Of a stretch of DNA of 64,000 nucleotides, positions 1 through 6,774 are shown one piece after another. The position numbers and the translations under genes are program-made. The notes under the pieces were generated by a model. It saw only the letters and a list, made by a program, of their open reading frames with translations. It ran no database searches and was not told where the DNA came from. The DNA is taken from positions 1 through 64,000 of the forward strand of contig JAUXSF010000041.1 of assembly GCA_030679955.1 (NCBI GenBank), in the 5' to 3' direction. Positions within the stretch are counted from its first letter, which is position 1. Every line of letters starts with the position of its first letter. This stretch comes from Chlamydiales bacterium (GTDB lineage Bacteria > Chlamydiota > Chlamydiia > Chlamydiales > JAJFMA01).

Positions 1-133
1 GTCTCAGCGAGCTGCGAACGCATGATCTTTGTTGCCTCGCTCCTCGCCTGAGTCTACAGACTCAGTCTCGTTGCGCGGCAACAAACCTCATGGTTCTCGC
101 TTACGCTGAGCCTGCGAGATAGGTAGCCAACCG

Positions 134-304
134 GGTTTAAAAGAGGATGGCGAGAAATGTGATCAATGTTTTCGAGGCATAGCCGCCGAAAAATATGGCA
201 TCCATATTGATATTGAAGGTGACGGACCAAGATATTACTTCAGCGCGAAAATTCTGCCCGCTCACATTTCATCAGTCAAATCTTCTAAGTCGCGCTTTCC
301 AACC
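134..304 (+). pseudogene. 3' fragment of the tandem ubiquitin-like membrane protein family
   Basis: Read from base 134 this frame gives GLKEDGEKCDQCFRGIAAEK and then a YGIHIDIE...YYFSAKILP stretch. This is the C-terminal end of the family encoded at 854-1948, 3749-4795 and 5304-6347 (compare CDIAFEKYGM...YYFRVRILYP). Nothing upstream of base 134 matches the family, so only about the last 55 codons survive. Around 300-310 the sequence passes into a decayed AAA_14 ATPase copy on the opposite strand. This is a dead remnant of a fourth or fifth paralogue. Confidence 0.75.
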
Positions 305-563
305 GAAGACGCAACCTGGAGGACTCTTCCTGAGTACATCCAGCTGCAGCATATCTGCAATCGCATCAGGTCCTTCCACAATTTTTGCTCGGTCACCTTG
401 CACATCCCAGTTAAAGTAAAAATGATGTTTATAGGCCTCTGATACCTCGAGACTAGTGGTTGTCCTTCCAACCTGTCGCGGCCCAACCAAAAAGCAGCAT
501 TTGACGATTCTCTAGAAGATGCTCCTCAAAAACCTCTGCATAGATCCTTTTTAGCTCGCGCAT
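305..563 (-). pseudogene. 5' fragment of an AAA_14/DUF4143 ATPase gene
   Basis: Reading down from a start codon at 561-563, the minus strand encodes MRELKRIYAEVFEEHLLENR. This is nearly the same as the N-terminus of the ATPase pseudogene at 6772-7989. The Walker A region (VGPRQVG), TTSLEVSEAYKHHFYFNWD and GPDAIADMLQLDVLRKS follow, but in another frame because two extra bases sit in the QMLF codons near 495. Homology stops at about 305. It is a truncated, frameshifted second copy. Bases 564-660 upstream also resemble the upstream region of the other copy. Confidence 0.75.
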
Positions 564-783
564 AGATACCTCATTCTCTGATCATTTTACGTAGCGCCGT
601 AAATTGGTCATGACTGTTTTACGATAGATGCGAAAATGATCGGCGATGGATAGCTTCTCATATACATCACTATGCCCGTAGCTAATCGCGGAGCGAGATA
701 CTCCTCAACCCAATGCGATACCGACCGAAGGCGAGTTAAACAAAACTTAAGCACATCTACTTTTGATTCATCCTATTAATTTA

Positions 784-812
784 TTGACTTAATTAATAAA
801 TCTGAATATCAT
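784..812 (+). promoter_or_regulatory. sigma-70/66 type promoter of the 854 gene
   Basis: TTGACT at 784-789, a 17-nt spacer and TATCAT at 807-812, lying 41 nt before the chosen ATG. The paralogous gene at 3749 has the same layout (TTGCAA, 17 nt, TATGAT) with a related spacer, which supports the call. Confidence 0.6.
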
Positions 813-853
813 TTACGCGGTTGAAAATCATAAAACATAAAAAAGATTATAAA

Positions 854-1948
854 ATGTTACCTATAGAACCACGCGAACAAACTCATATCCCACACGTACC
901 TGAACGCAAAAGTTTGCTCACCAAGTGTTTTTCCTATTCAAGAGATATAATTCCAGCTGTTCCCCCTGCAATCAACAGTTCCTACGTTGGACCCAACATA
1001 ATCCTGGGTACCGCATGTTCACTCAAAGCAATTTTCAGTGGCGTGTTTCCTGCGTTGAATTCCACCCTTATGGATAGCTGCGTAACTCTCGGAAGCCTCG
1101 CGTTCTATGAGACATTAAGTTTCATCAATAAATTAGAACCGAACGAAATTCAAGAAAACCTCATTCCACCTGCGGAGAGGCTAATAAACGCTGAAGCGCC
1201 AGTTGATTATGCGAAAAGAATTATTAATTATGTCCAACCTTTTGAAACAAGAGGTTCTCCAATTCAAACTCGGCGCACTGATGAACGATTTAATGTGCAA
1301 GTCGGATCTAAAAATACCGTAGACGAGGTTTGCTATTGGGCCGCCGAAATGGATCGATGCGATCCAATTGAGATTATAATACGTATTGATCAAATGACAT
1401 TTAACATTTGCTTAACCCTTGAGCACTATGCCAAAAAAACTATCGAGGAGGCGTACGCCGCCGAGTACCAGAAAGTGTGTAGTCAGCGGTTCACGGACAT
1501 TAAACACCGGGGTATGGAAGAAGCTGCTGCTGAGCTTGGTAAAATGTACTGCTTGTCCATTGATGTTGAACTTAAAAAGTCAATGGATGCGCAGAGTTCA
1601 ATAGAACCCAGAGGTCCTCATTTTGAAATTAGTGGCATGCGTCATCCGCAGAACATTGGAATTTATAATACTCTCGAAGAAATTTGTAAGGAAATAGCTA
1701 TTCAGAGAGGTTGTCACCCAGAAGCTGTTGTTTTAGAAACTTGGTTTTTGCCCGAAAAATGGGCGTATTTTGGATTAGAAGAAATTAAAGAGAAACACAA
1801 CGAGCGCTTTTGCGACATAGCGTTCGAAAAATATGGTATGACCCTGGAACCGGATAGCAGGAACCGCTATTACTTTAGGGTGAGAATTCTGTATCCTTTA
1901 GCGATTAAATGCGCTCGATCAAGCATAACAACTTCTACAGATGAGTAA
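854..1948 (+). CDS. predicted membrane-anchored protein with two ubiquitin-like domains, paralogue 1
   Basis: I do not recognise a named family. The protein has 364 residues from the ATG at 854; a TTG 33 nt upstream is in frame, but the paralogue at 3749 aligns with the ATG. Residues ~35-95 hold two hydrophobic stretches (GPNIILGTACSLKAIF and SCVTLGSLAFYETLSF) without a cleavable signal, as in chlamydial Inc-type proteins. Two related domains follow. Each has an NT(V/L)(D/E)E(V/I)C helix start, a C-(D/H)-P turn and a closing hydrophobic strand (LSIDVEL; YYFRVRIL). This spacing resembles ubiquitin ([20 protein letters not shown] ... LHLVLRL). The fold is inferred. It is one of three intact paralogues here and could be a host-directed effector. 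Confidence 0.8.
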   Translation: MLPIEPREQTHIPHVPERKSLLTKCFSYSRDIIPAVPPAINSSYVGPNIILGTACSLKAIFSGVFPALNSTLMDSCVTLGSLAFYETLSFINKLEPNEIQENLIPPAERLINAEAPVDYAKRIINYVQPFETRGSPIQTRRTDERFNVQVGSKNTVDEVCYWAAEMDRCDPIEIIIRIDQMTFNICLTLEHYAKKTIEEAYAAEYQKVCSQRFTDIKHRGMEEAAAELGKMYCLSIDVELKKSMDAQSSIEPRGPHFEISGMRHPQNIGIYNTLEEICKEIAIQRGCHPEAVVLETWFLPEKWAYFGLEEIKEKHNERFCDIAFEKYGMTLEPDSRNRYYFRVRILYPLAIKCARSSITTSTDE

Positions 1949-2022
1949 ATAAGGCAAAGAACCGATTTTCATGCCTCTTGCTCGCGCGCTAATCGCAAGG
2001 CGAGTTGGCTGTGAGTATTTTA
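1949..2022 (+). repeat. GGCAAAGAA extragenic element, copy 1
   Basis: AAGGCAAAGAACCGATTTTC, then a segment ending GGCGAGTTGGCTGTGAGTATTTTA. A second copy lies at 6696-6774 (GGCAAAGAATCG ... GGCGAGTGGATGCGAGTATTTTA). Both lie just 3' of accessory genes. The element contains partly complementary CTCGC/GCGAG stretches. Confidence 0.55.
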
Positions 2023-2094
2023 ACAATTTTGCCTCTGTGTGGAACCACAAGCCCCTTCATCGGCACAGGTACAATTCTAGGTGATGAGTCTTCC

Positions 2095-2180
2095 CTTCTT
2101 TCAAGATAGACTTGTGTGGACTAAGTGGGCACAAGTGGACGATATAAACCTTATGGACAGAAACATGCCCATAAGGTTTA
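2095..2180. repeat. TGGAC short-period repeat with a 12-bp inverted repeat
   Basis: TGTGGACTAAGTGGGCACAAG and further TGGAC units, followed by TAAACCTTATGG (2145-2156) facing CCATAAGGTTTA (2169-2180), a 12-bp stem with a 12-nt loop. The TGGAC unit recurs at 5252, 37065, 43384 and 50520. The tract abuts the left end of the IS3 element. Confidence 0.5.
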
Positions 2181-2380
2181 GTGGACCCCATCAGTTGGAC
2201 AGAAAGACGCTTTCATTTTGTCCGCTTTTCGTGGTTCATAACATACGTTACCACTCAAGTCGGTCTGTAGCGCGTCAATGTTCTTGAGTGATCAAGGACA
2301 TTCTAATGGTTAGAGAAACTAGTTTCAGCTGAGCCGAAGCCTCTCGAAGAGGCATTCGGCCGCTGATTGTTTGTCCGGGG

Positions 2381-2399
2381 CTGGGGGCAAAGCCCCCAG
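2381..2399 (-). terminator. GC-rich hairpin after the transposase gene
   Basis: CTGGGGGC, an AAA loop, then GCCCCCAG: an 8-bp perfect stem beginning 15 nt past the transposase stop codon. No long T-run follows on the minus strand, so it may be a weak terminator or a stem that shields the element from outside transcription. Confidence 0.4.
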
Positions 2400-2413
2400 T
2401 ATATTCTTTTCCT

Positions 2414-3216
2414 TTACCCTTCTAGATACACCTCGGCGGGAGTACGGTAGCTTAATGAAGAATGAAGTCTCTTGGTATTAAAGCGTTCAATATATCCACC
2501 AATACAGTCATAAGCCTCTTCTGAGCCGTTGTACTGATTGAGATACACCTCGTCATACTTTAGGCTTCTCCAAAATCTCTCTACAAAAATGTTATCCCAA
2601 CATCGTCCCTTGCCTGACATACTTATTTCTATTCCTTTCGTCTTAAGTAGCTGCACATAATTATTTGAAGTAAACTGAACTCCTTGATCCGAGTTCATTA
2701 TTAACGGTTTACCAAACTCAAAAGCATGGTTTAAAGCGCCAATGCAAAAATCTGACTCTAGAGAGTCAGAGAGTTCCCAACTCAAGACAAATCTTGAAAA
2801 TAGATCAATAATGGCTACCAAATATAAGTAGCCGCCATGCATGGGAATATACGTGATATCCGTTGCCCAAACATGATTTTGAAAATTGATGGTTATATCC
2901 TTGAGAAGGTATGGGAATTTACCATTTTTTCGCTGCCACGCATCTCGTTTAGGCTTAGGATACATCGCCTCAATTCCCATAGCCTTCATAAGCCGGGAAA
3001 TTCGCTTACGATTCACTTCAAATCCCATTTTTTTAGGTGAGCCGTCATCAGCCTGCTACCATTAGAAGGTGCATCCATATACTGCTTGTCAATCTCGCTC
3101 ATCAGTATCAAGTTGTACGCACTTTCAGGAACGGGTTTGTAGTAATAGTTAGACCTAGGAACGCTTAGAAGCTCGCATTGTCTACTGATAGACAATGCGT
3201 TAATTGGGTCAACCAT
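2414..3216 (-). pseudogene. IS3 transposase orfB with an internal frameshift
   Basis: This is the IS3-family DDE integrase-like transposase. The N-terminal part (3013-3216: ISRQCELLSVPRSNYYY, then GSRLMTAHLKK) and the catalytic part (2414-3028: GFEVNRKRISRLMKAMGI) are in different frames. They meet at a run of seven A (about 3021-3030). All three catalytic acids are present: WATDITYI, MNSDQGVQF and DNIFVERFWRSLK. One missing A explains the break. Slippage on the A-run might restore a little full-length protein, but this frameshift is inside orfB, not at the orfA/orfB junction where IS3 elements normally shift. Probably inactive. Confidence 0.8.
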
Positions 3217-3230
3217 GTTGGTACGGCTGT

Positions 3231-3527
3231 CTACTCGTTCTTCTTCAACTTTTTTTTTAGAAAATCGAGTTCAAGACTAAGCCTGTCAATGATGTGAAGC
3301 AGTTCCTTTCTATCTGGTTCTGGGTTTGAACTTTTCTGAGTAGCTTTATGAACAAATATGTCTTTACCTTCTACAAGGAGCTGATCCCGCCATCTGGTGA
3401 TTTGCCGTGGATGAATTCCGTATTCGCTGGCTAGTTTGGTTATAGCTTGATCGCCCTTCAAGGATTCAAGCGCTAGTTTTAGCTTGAATTCAGGTGTTCT
3501 TTTTTGTGGACACTTTGACATGATCAA
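3231..3527 (-). CDS. IS3 transposase orfA (HTH protein)
   Basis: 98 residues. An N-terminal helix-turn-helix (KRTPEFKLKLALESLKGDQ, then ASEYGIHPRQITRWRDQLL) is followed by a leucine-rich coiled coil (ELLHIIDRLSLELDFLKKKL), the usual layout of IS3 OrfA, which binds the terminal repeats and dimerises. An ATG two codons downstream of the first one gives MSKCPQKRTPEF and is the likelier start. OrfB follows in the same direction after a short gap, so the usual OrfAB fusion would need frameshifting. Confidence 0.85.
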   Translation of the reverse strand: MIMSKCPQKRTPEFKLKLALESLKGDQAITKLASEYGIHPRQITRWRDQLLVEGKDIFVHKATQKSSNPEPDRKELLHIIDRLSLELDFLKKKLKKNE

Positions 3528-3680
3528 ATCCTTTCCTTTCAGAATATTTTATCTGAAAAGCGGACAAAATGCCCTGTCTAAGAAATGGGGACCACTATAG
3601 CTCAATCGGTTGATCAATCTATGCCACACGTTTCGTCGCTTAAAAACATATGGGCAGAAAAAGCATTCCCTTATTTTCAA

Positions 3681-3709
3681 TTGCAATAATTAGTTAATCT
3701 ATTTATGAT
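3681..3709 (+). promoter_or_regulatory. promoter of the 3749 gene
   Basis: TTGCAA (3681-3686), 17-nt spacer, TATGAT (3704-3709), 40 nt before the ATG. The spacing and the AT-rich spacer match the promoter at 784-812, and the leader (CGGTTGAATATCATAAAACA) is also shared. Confidence 0.6.
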
Positions 3710-3748
3710 TCATACGGTTGAATATCATAAAACAAAAAAAGGTAAATA

Positions 3749-4795
3749 ATGTTACGCATAGAAGCAAACCAGCAATTTCCTATTGCACCCATACATAACG
3801 AATCCCAAAACCTGCTCACTCAATCTCTTTCCTATTCAAAAAATATCATTAGTGCCATTCCTCCTGCAATCAACAACTCACAGGTTGGGCCTAGTATAAT
3901 TTTGGGTGCTGCCTGTTCTCTCCAAGCAATTATCAGTTGCGTATTTCCTGCTTTGAACTCTACGCTTATGGACAGCTGTATAACTCTCGGCAGCCTCGCA
4001 TTCTATGAGACCTTGTATATCGTTGATGGATACATAAAAGCTGAAAACAAAAAGGGGCAAGTAGCTTTAATGGAAGTGCTCGCTCAAGACGAAGCGGCGG
4101 CGGTGGAAATAGATTATTCCCAAAGAGTCTTCAACCAAGTGGAACCTCTCGTAACAAAAGGGGGCCTTGTCGGTGATATCTTTAGAGACCAACGCTATGG
4201 CAAGCTAAACATTGGATTCGAAAATACCGTAGATGAGGTATGCCAGCTGGTAGCTGAAATGGAACGATGCGATCCCTCGGAAGTTTTAATATTAATAAGT
4301 GATCAAGATGCACGCGGCACACTTGTAAACCTAGATTTTCATTCAGGAAAAACCCTAGAGTGGGCGTTTTCTAGCCATTGTGATAAACGCCGAGAGCATG
4401 GTTGCTGCTATAGAATTTTTATGAATTCGATTGACCTCTTTATCCTCCCCATAACAAGAGAGACTTACATCCCAATCGAACGAAAAGGAAATCTTCTGCC
4501 TAATGTAGATGGCGTATGCGAAGACTATAGCCTTGGAACCCAAAACACTCTTAAAGAAATTTTCGAGGATATCGCTGTTCAGCGGAATTGTAGTCCTGAA
4601 GAAATCTATTTAGAAAGTTGTTTTGAGGAAGGCCAAAAATGGGTGTATTTTGGATTGAGGGAAGACGGAGAGAATGGCGATCGATCACTTAAAGACGTAG
4701 CTAATGATAAATATGGAATCGATATTGAAAGTGACATATTTAGTCGCTTTCAGGTAAGAATTTCACCTTCTTCGTTGATAAAATCAGCGAGGTAA
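3749..4795 (+). CDS. predicted membrane-anchored protein with two ubiquitin-like domains, paralogue 2
   Basis: 348 residues, starting at an ATG with AAAAGG 8 nt upstream. It has the same architecture as the 854 gene: hydrophobic segment at ~35-100 (GPSIILGAACSLQAIISCVF ... TLGSLAFYETLYIV), domain A with NTVDEVCQLVAEMERCDPSE and a closing strand IDLFILPI, and domain B with NTLKEIFEDIAVQRNCSPEE ... LKDVANDKYGIDI ... FQVRISP. The linker differs most (AENKKGQVALMEVLAQDEAA has no counterpart in paralogue 1). It is separated from paralogue 1 only by the IS3 insertion, so the two were probably tandem duplicates. Function unknown; a host-targeted membrane protein is an inference. Confidence 0.8.
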   Translation: MLRIEANQQFPIAPIHNESQNLLTQSLSYSKNIISAIPPAINNSQVGPSIILGAACSLQAIISCVFPALNSTLMDSCITLGSLAFYETLYIVDGYIKAENKKGQVALMEVLAQDEAAAVEIDYSQRVFNQVEPLVTKGGLVGDIFRDQRYGKLNIGFENTVDEVCQLVAEMERCDPSEVLILISDQDARGTLVNLDFHSGKTLEWAFSSHCDKRREHGCCYRIFMNSIDLFILPITRETYIPIERKGNLLPNVDGVCEDYSLGTQNTLKEIFEDIAVQRNCSPEEIYLESCFEEGQKWVYFGLREDGENGDRSLKDVANDKYGIDIESDIFSRFQVRISPSSLIKSAR

Positions 4796-4800
4796 CCCTT

Positions 4801-5080
4801 TGCTAATTAAGCTACCCTCAAAGAAATTTGATTAGATAGCTATTCAGCGAAATTGGGATTCTGAAGTTGTTGCCTTAGAAGCTAGACTTGACCCTAGAAA
4901 ATGGGCATTTCGGATTAAAAGAGGGCAGTGTGAACTCCGACCAAGCTTTTCGCGACATAGCTGCCAAAAAATACGGAATTAATATTGAATTTGGATATTG
5001 GTTTAAGGTGAGATTACTACCTTCATCCATTTCACCGATAAAATCTGCGAGGTCACATATACCTACTTCTGACGGATAGT
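4801..5080 (+). pseudogene. decayed copy of the second ubiquitin-like domain
   Basis: TTAAGCTACCCTCAAAGAAA opens a copy of the NTLKEI... segment of the gene just upstream. IAIQRNWDSEVVALEARLDP and RKWAF are readable, then the frame shifts to GLKEGSVNSDQAFRDIAAKK and YGINIE...FKVRLLP. At least one stop and one frameshift interrupt it. It is the trace of a further tandem duplication of the 3' end of the 3749 gene. Confidence 0.7.
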
Positions 5081-5085
5081 ATCCT

Positions 5086-5119
5086 CCATCTTAATGCTGC
5101 GAAAGCAGCATTAAGATGG
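5086..5119. terminator. 15-bp perfect hairpin with GAAA loop
   Basis: CCATCTTAATGCTGC (5086-5100), GAAA (5101-5104), GCAGCATTAAGATGG (5105-5119). It is a GNRA-type tetraloop on a perfect stem between convergent genes. It has no T-run, so a bidirectional transcription or mRNA-end structure is possible but not certain. Confidence 0.45.
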
Positions 5120-5251
5120 GTGGACCTCAAGACCATTCAGCTAATTTTGGGACACCGGTCTATTCCGCGACGACTATTTATACGAGATTCTCCCCCAGTC
5201 TGAAGAAAAAAGTCTACGACGAAACCCACCCACGAGCCTAATTAGGCTTTT

Positions 5252-5286
5252 CATGGACCATATGGACCATATGGACCTTGTGGACG
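5252..5286. repeat. TGGAC short-period repeat
   Basis: CATGGACCATATGGACCATA followed by TGGACCTTGTGGACG: four TGGAC units at about 10-bp spacing, close to the 3' end of the minus-strand gene 5304-6347. Confidence 0.6.
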
Positions 5287-5303
5287 ACGATATCCTTTTG
5301 TCC

Positions 5304-6347
5304 TCAGCGTGGACGCGCTGAGCCTCCTAATAGCCCATTGTAAGGACATGCTGATAAGGCTGCCCTCGCGGATTTTATAGCCTTAGGGCGTGCGATCCTC
5401 ACCTGAAGGATTCTAGTGCTTATGTCGAGACCATATTTTTCAAGGGCTACGTCCTTGAGTCCTTTACCACAGCTTTCTTTGTCTTCCTCCAAATCGAAAT
5501 AACCCCATCTTTCGGGATCCAACTGCACTTCTATAATGACCTCTTGTGGTCGACATTCCCTCTGAATAGCTATTTCCCTGGAAATTTCTTCGATTGTGTT
5601 ATCGCTTCCAAAGTCATTACCGGGCCGTATACCCTTTACATTCAAATTTTGTCCTTTAAAGACAATTGAACTAGCATGTTTTGCTTCTTTTAGGACAACA
5701 TCAATTTTTAAGTACTGCGAATGATTAATAACTATGCCTGCTGGCACTACTAGTTGCTCTTGTGCCTCTGGAAAGGCTTCCGCTATAGTTTTTCCTTTGT
5801 GTTGTTCCAGAGTTAAATTAGCACTATGTCTGTATCTACTGGTCATGATCAAAATTTCTGATGGGTCACATCCACCTACCTTAGCGGCCCATTGACAAAC
5901 CTCATCTACAGTATTTTCAGATCCCACCGGTACATTGAATAGCCTGGACCTATTGACAAGTGGAGAACCCTTTAATTCAAAAGGTTCAACATAACCAAAG
6001 TTCCTCCTTTGTGTGTAATCTATTTCAATTAGCTCTGCTTGTTGAGTCTCATTTTCAACGGACTTATCAGCGAGGTACAGAGTTTCATAAAACGCCAGAC
6101 TACCAAGAGCGATGCATTCGTCTATAACGGTAGAGTTTAAGGCGGGAAATATACTTGAACAAACAGCATGAAGTGAGCAGGAAACTCCTAAGATTAGACC
6201 AGTTCCAATATAAGGATCAGTGATTCCAGTTGGAATCGGAATGAAAGGGAGAATGCGGGAAGGGGAGAAATAGCTGGGGAGCAAATTTATACATTCGACG
6301 ATTGATGGAGCGTGAACTTGTTCGTTATTTGCTTGGATGGGTGTCAT
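5304..6347 (-). CDS. predicted membrane-anchored protein with two ubiquitin-like domains, paralogue 3
   Basis: 347 residues, ATG at 6347 with a short AGG 6 nt upstream. Hydrophobic region ~40-100 (GTGLILGVSCSLHAVCSSIF; CIALGSLAFYETLYLADK). Domain A: VPVGSENTVDEVCQWAAKVG, GCDPSEILIM, HKGKTIAEAF, LKIDVVL. This is the clearest match of the three to ubiquitin's pattern. Domain B: NTIEEISREIAIQRECRPQE ... LKDVALEKYGLDI ... LQVRIARP. It alone has an extended tail ending NGLLGGSARPR, with a di-glycine 7 residues from the end. The di-glycine is visible, but any processing is speculation. It is oriented opposite to its paralogues. Confidence 0.8.
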   Translation of the reverse strand: MTPIQANNEQVHAPSIVECINLLPSYFSPSRILPFIPIPTGITDPYIGTGLILGVSCSLHAVCSSIFPALNSTVIDECIALGSLAFYETLYLADKSVENETQQAELIEIDYTQRRNFGYVEPFELKGSPLVNRSRLFNVPVGSENTVDEVCQWAAKVGGCDPSEILIMTSRYRHSANLTLEQHKGKTIAEAFPEAQEQLVVPAGIVINHSQYLKIDVVLKEAKHASSIVFKGQNLNVKGIRPGNDFGSDNTIEEISREIAIQRECRPQEVIIEVQLDPERWGYFDLEEDKESCGKGLKDVALEKYGLDISTRILQVRIARPKAIKSARAALSACPYNGLLGGSARPR

Positions 6348-6398
6348 AAATGCCTATTAAAAACCTATTAGTAATGTTTTATTATTTTTCCACAAATT

Positions 6399-6427
6399 AT
6401 TATATATAAAATACTGTTTTAATTCAA
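6399..6427 (-). promoter_or_regulatory. promoter of the minus-strand paralogue 3
   Basis: On the minus strand TTGAAT (6422-6427), a 17-nt spacer and TATAAT (6399-6404), about 52 nt before the ATG at 6347. It has the same 17-nt geometry as the promoters of the other two paralogues. Confidence 0.6.
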
Positions 6428-6695
6428 TCATTTTAATTCTTGTTGTAACTGCAAAATAGAAATGTCCGGTTCCGAACAGAAACTCCTGTCGCCGTATTTC
6501 AGGCTAAATTGTTCCTTACCACACGCTTATGCGCCTGGCTACATGCTATTGCCGCATTCGCGGCTGGATATGACATTAACCTTGAAGGACCCTCTTCTCC
6601 ATTATAGTATTTTCAAGTGAAAGTTCTAAATCCGCTCGATAAAATGCACCAACCTACATACTAGATCAAGTGCATCAACCTCTACAACTAAGTAG
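6428..6695. other. intergenic stretch without a supported gene
   Basis: The space between the start of 5304-6347 and the end of the ATPase pseudogene holds the promoter at 6399-6427 and the repeat at 6696-6774. In the remainder I see no conserved coding sequence, RNA gene or strong hairpin. A short plus-strand reading frame beginning at 6670 lies antisense to the pseudogene and has no recognisable content. Confidence 0.5.
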
Positions 6696-6774
6696 AAAAG
6701 GCAAAGAATCGCTTTTTCATACCTTTTGCCATACTCGCCTGCGGAAAGCGAGGCGAGTGGATGCGAGTATTTTA
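6696..6774 (+). repeat. GGCAAAGAA extragenic element, copy 2
   Basis: AAAAGGCAAAGAATCGCTTT followed by CATACTCGCC, then GGCGAGTGGATGCGAGTATT. ACTCGCCT and AGGCGAGT form an 8-bp inverted repeat. It matches 1949-2022 over most of its length and touches the stop codon of the DUF4143 pseudogene on the other strand. Confidence 0.55.

Larger units (their letters stand above)
2182..3594 (-). mobile_element. IS3-family insertion sequence
   Basis: About 1.4 kb bounded by imperfect terminal inverted repeats. The left end reads TGGACCCCATCAGTTGGACA and continues to CATTTTGTCCGCTTTTC. The right end, reverse complemented, reads TGGTCCCCATTTCTTAGACA and also reaches CATTTTGTCCGCTTTTC. The left repeat has about 8 extra bases. 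It carries an orfA and a frameshifted orfB in the usual IS3 order. I see no clear target-site duplication, so the exact ends are approximate. The element lies between two paralogues of the membrane protein family. Confidence 0.75.

Noticed and set aside
2081-2287. 68-codon frame across the IS left end
   Set aside because: It is made of TGGAC repeat units and the terminal repeat, so it is not a gene.
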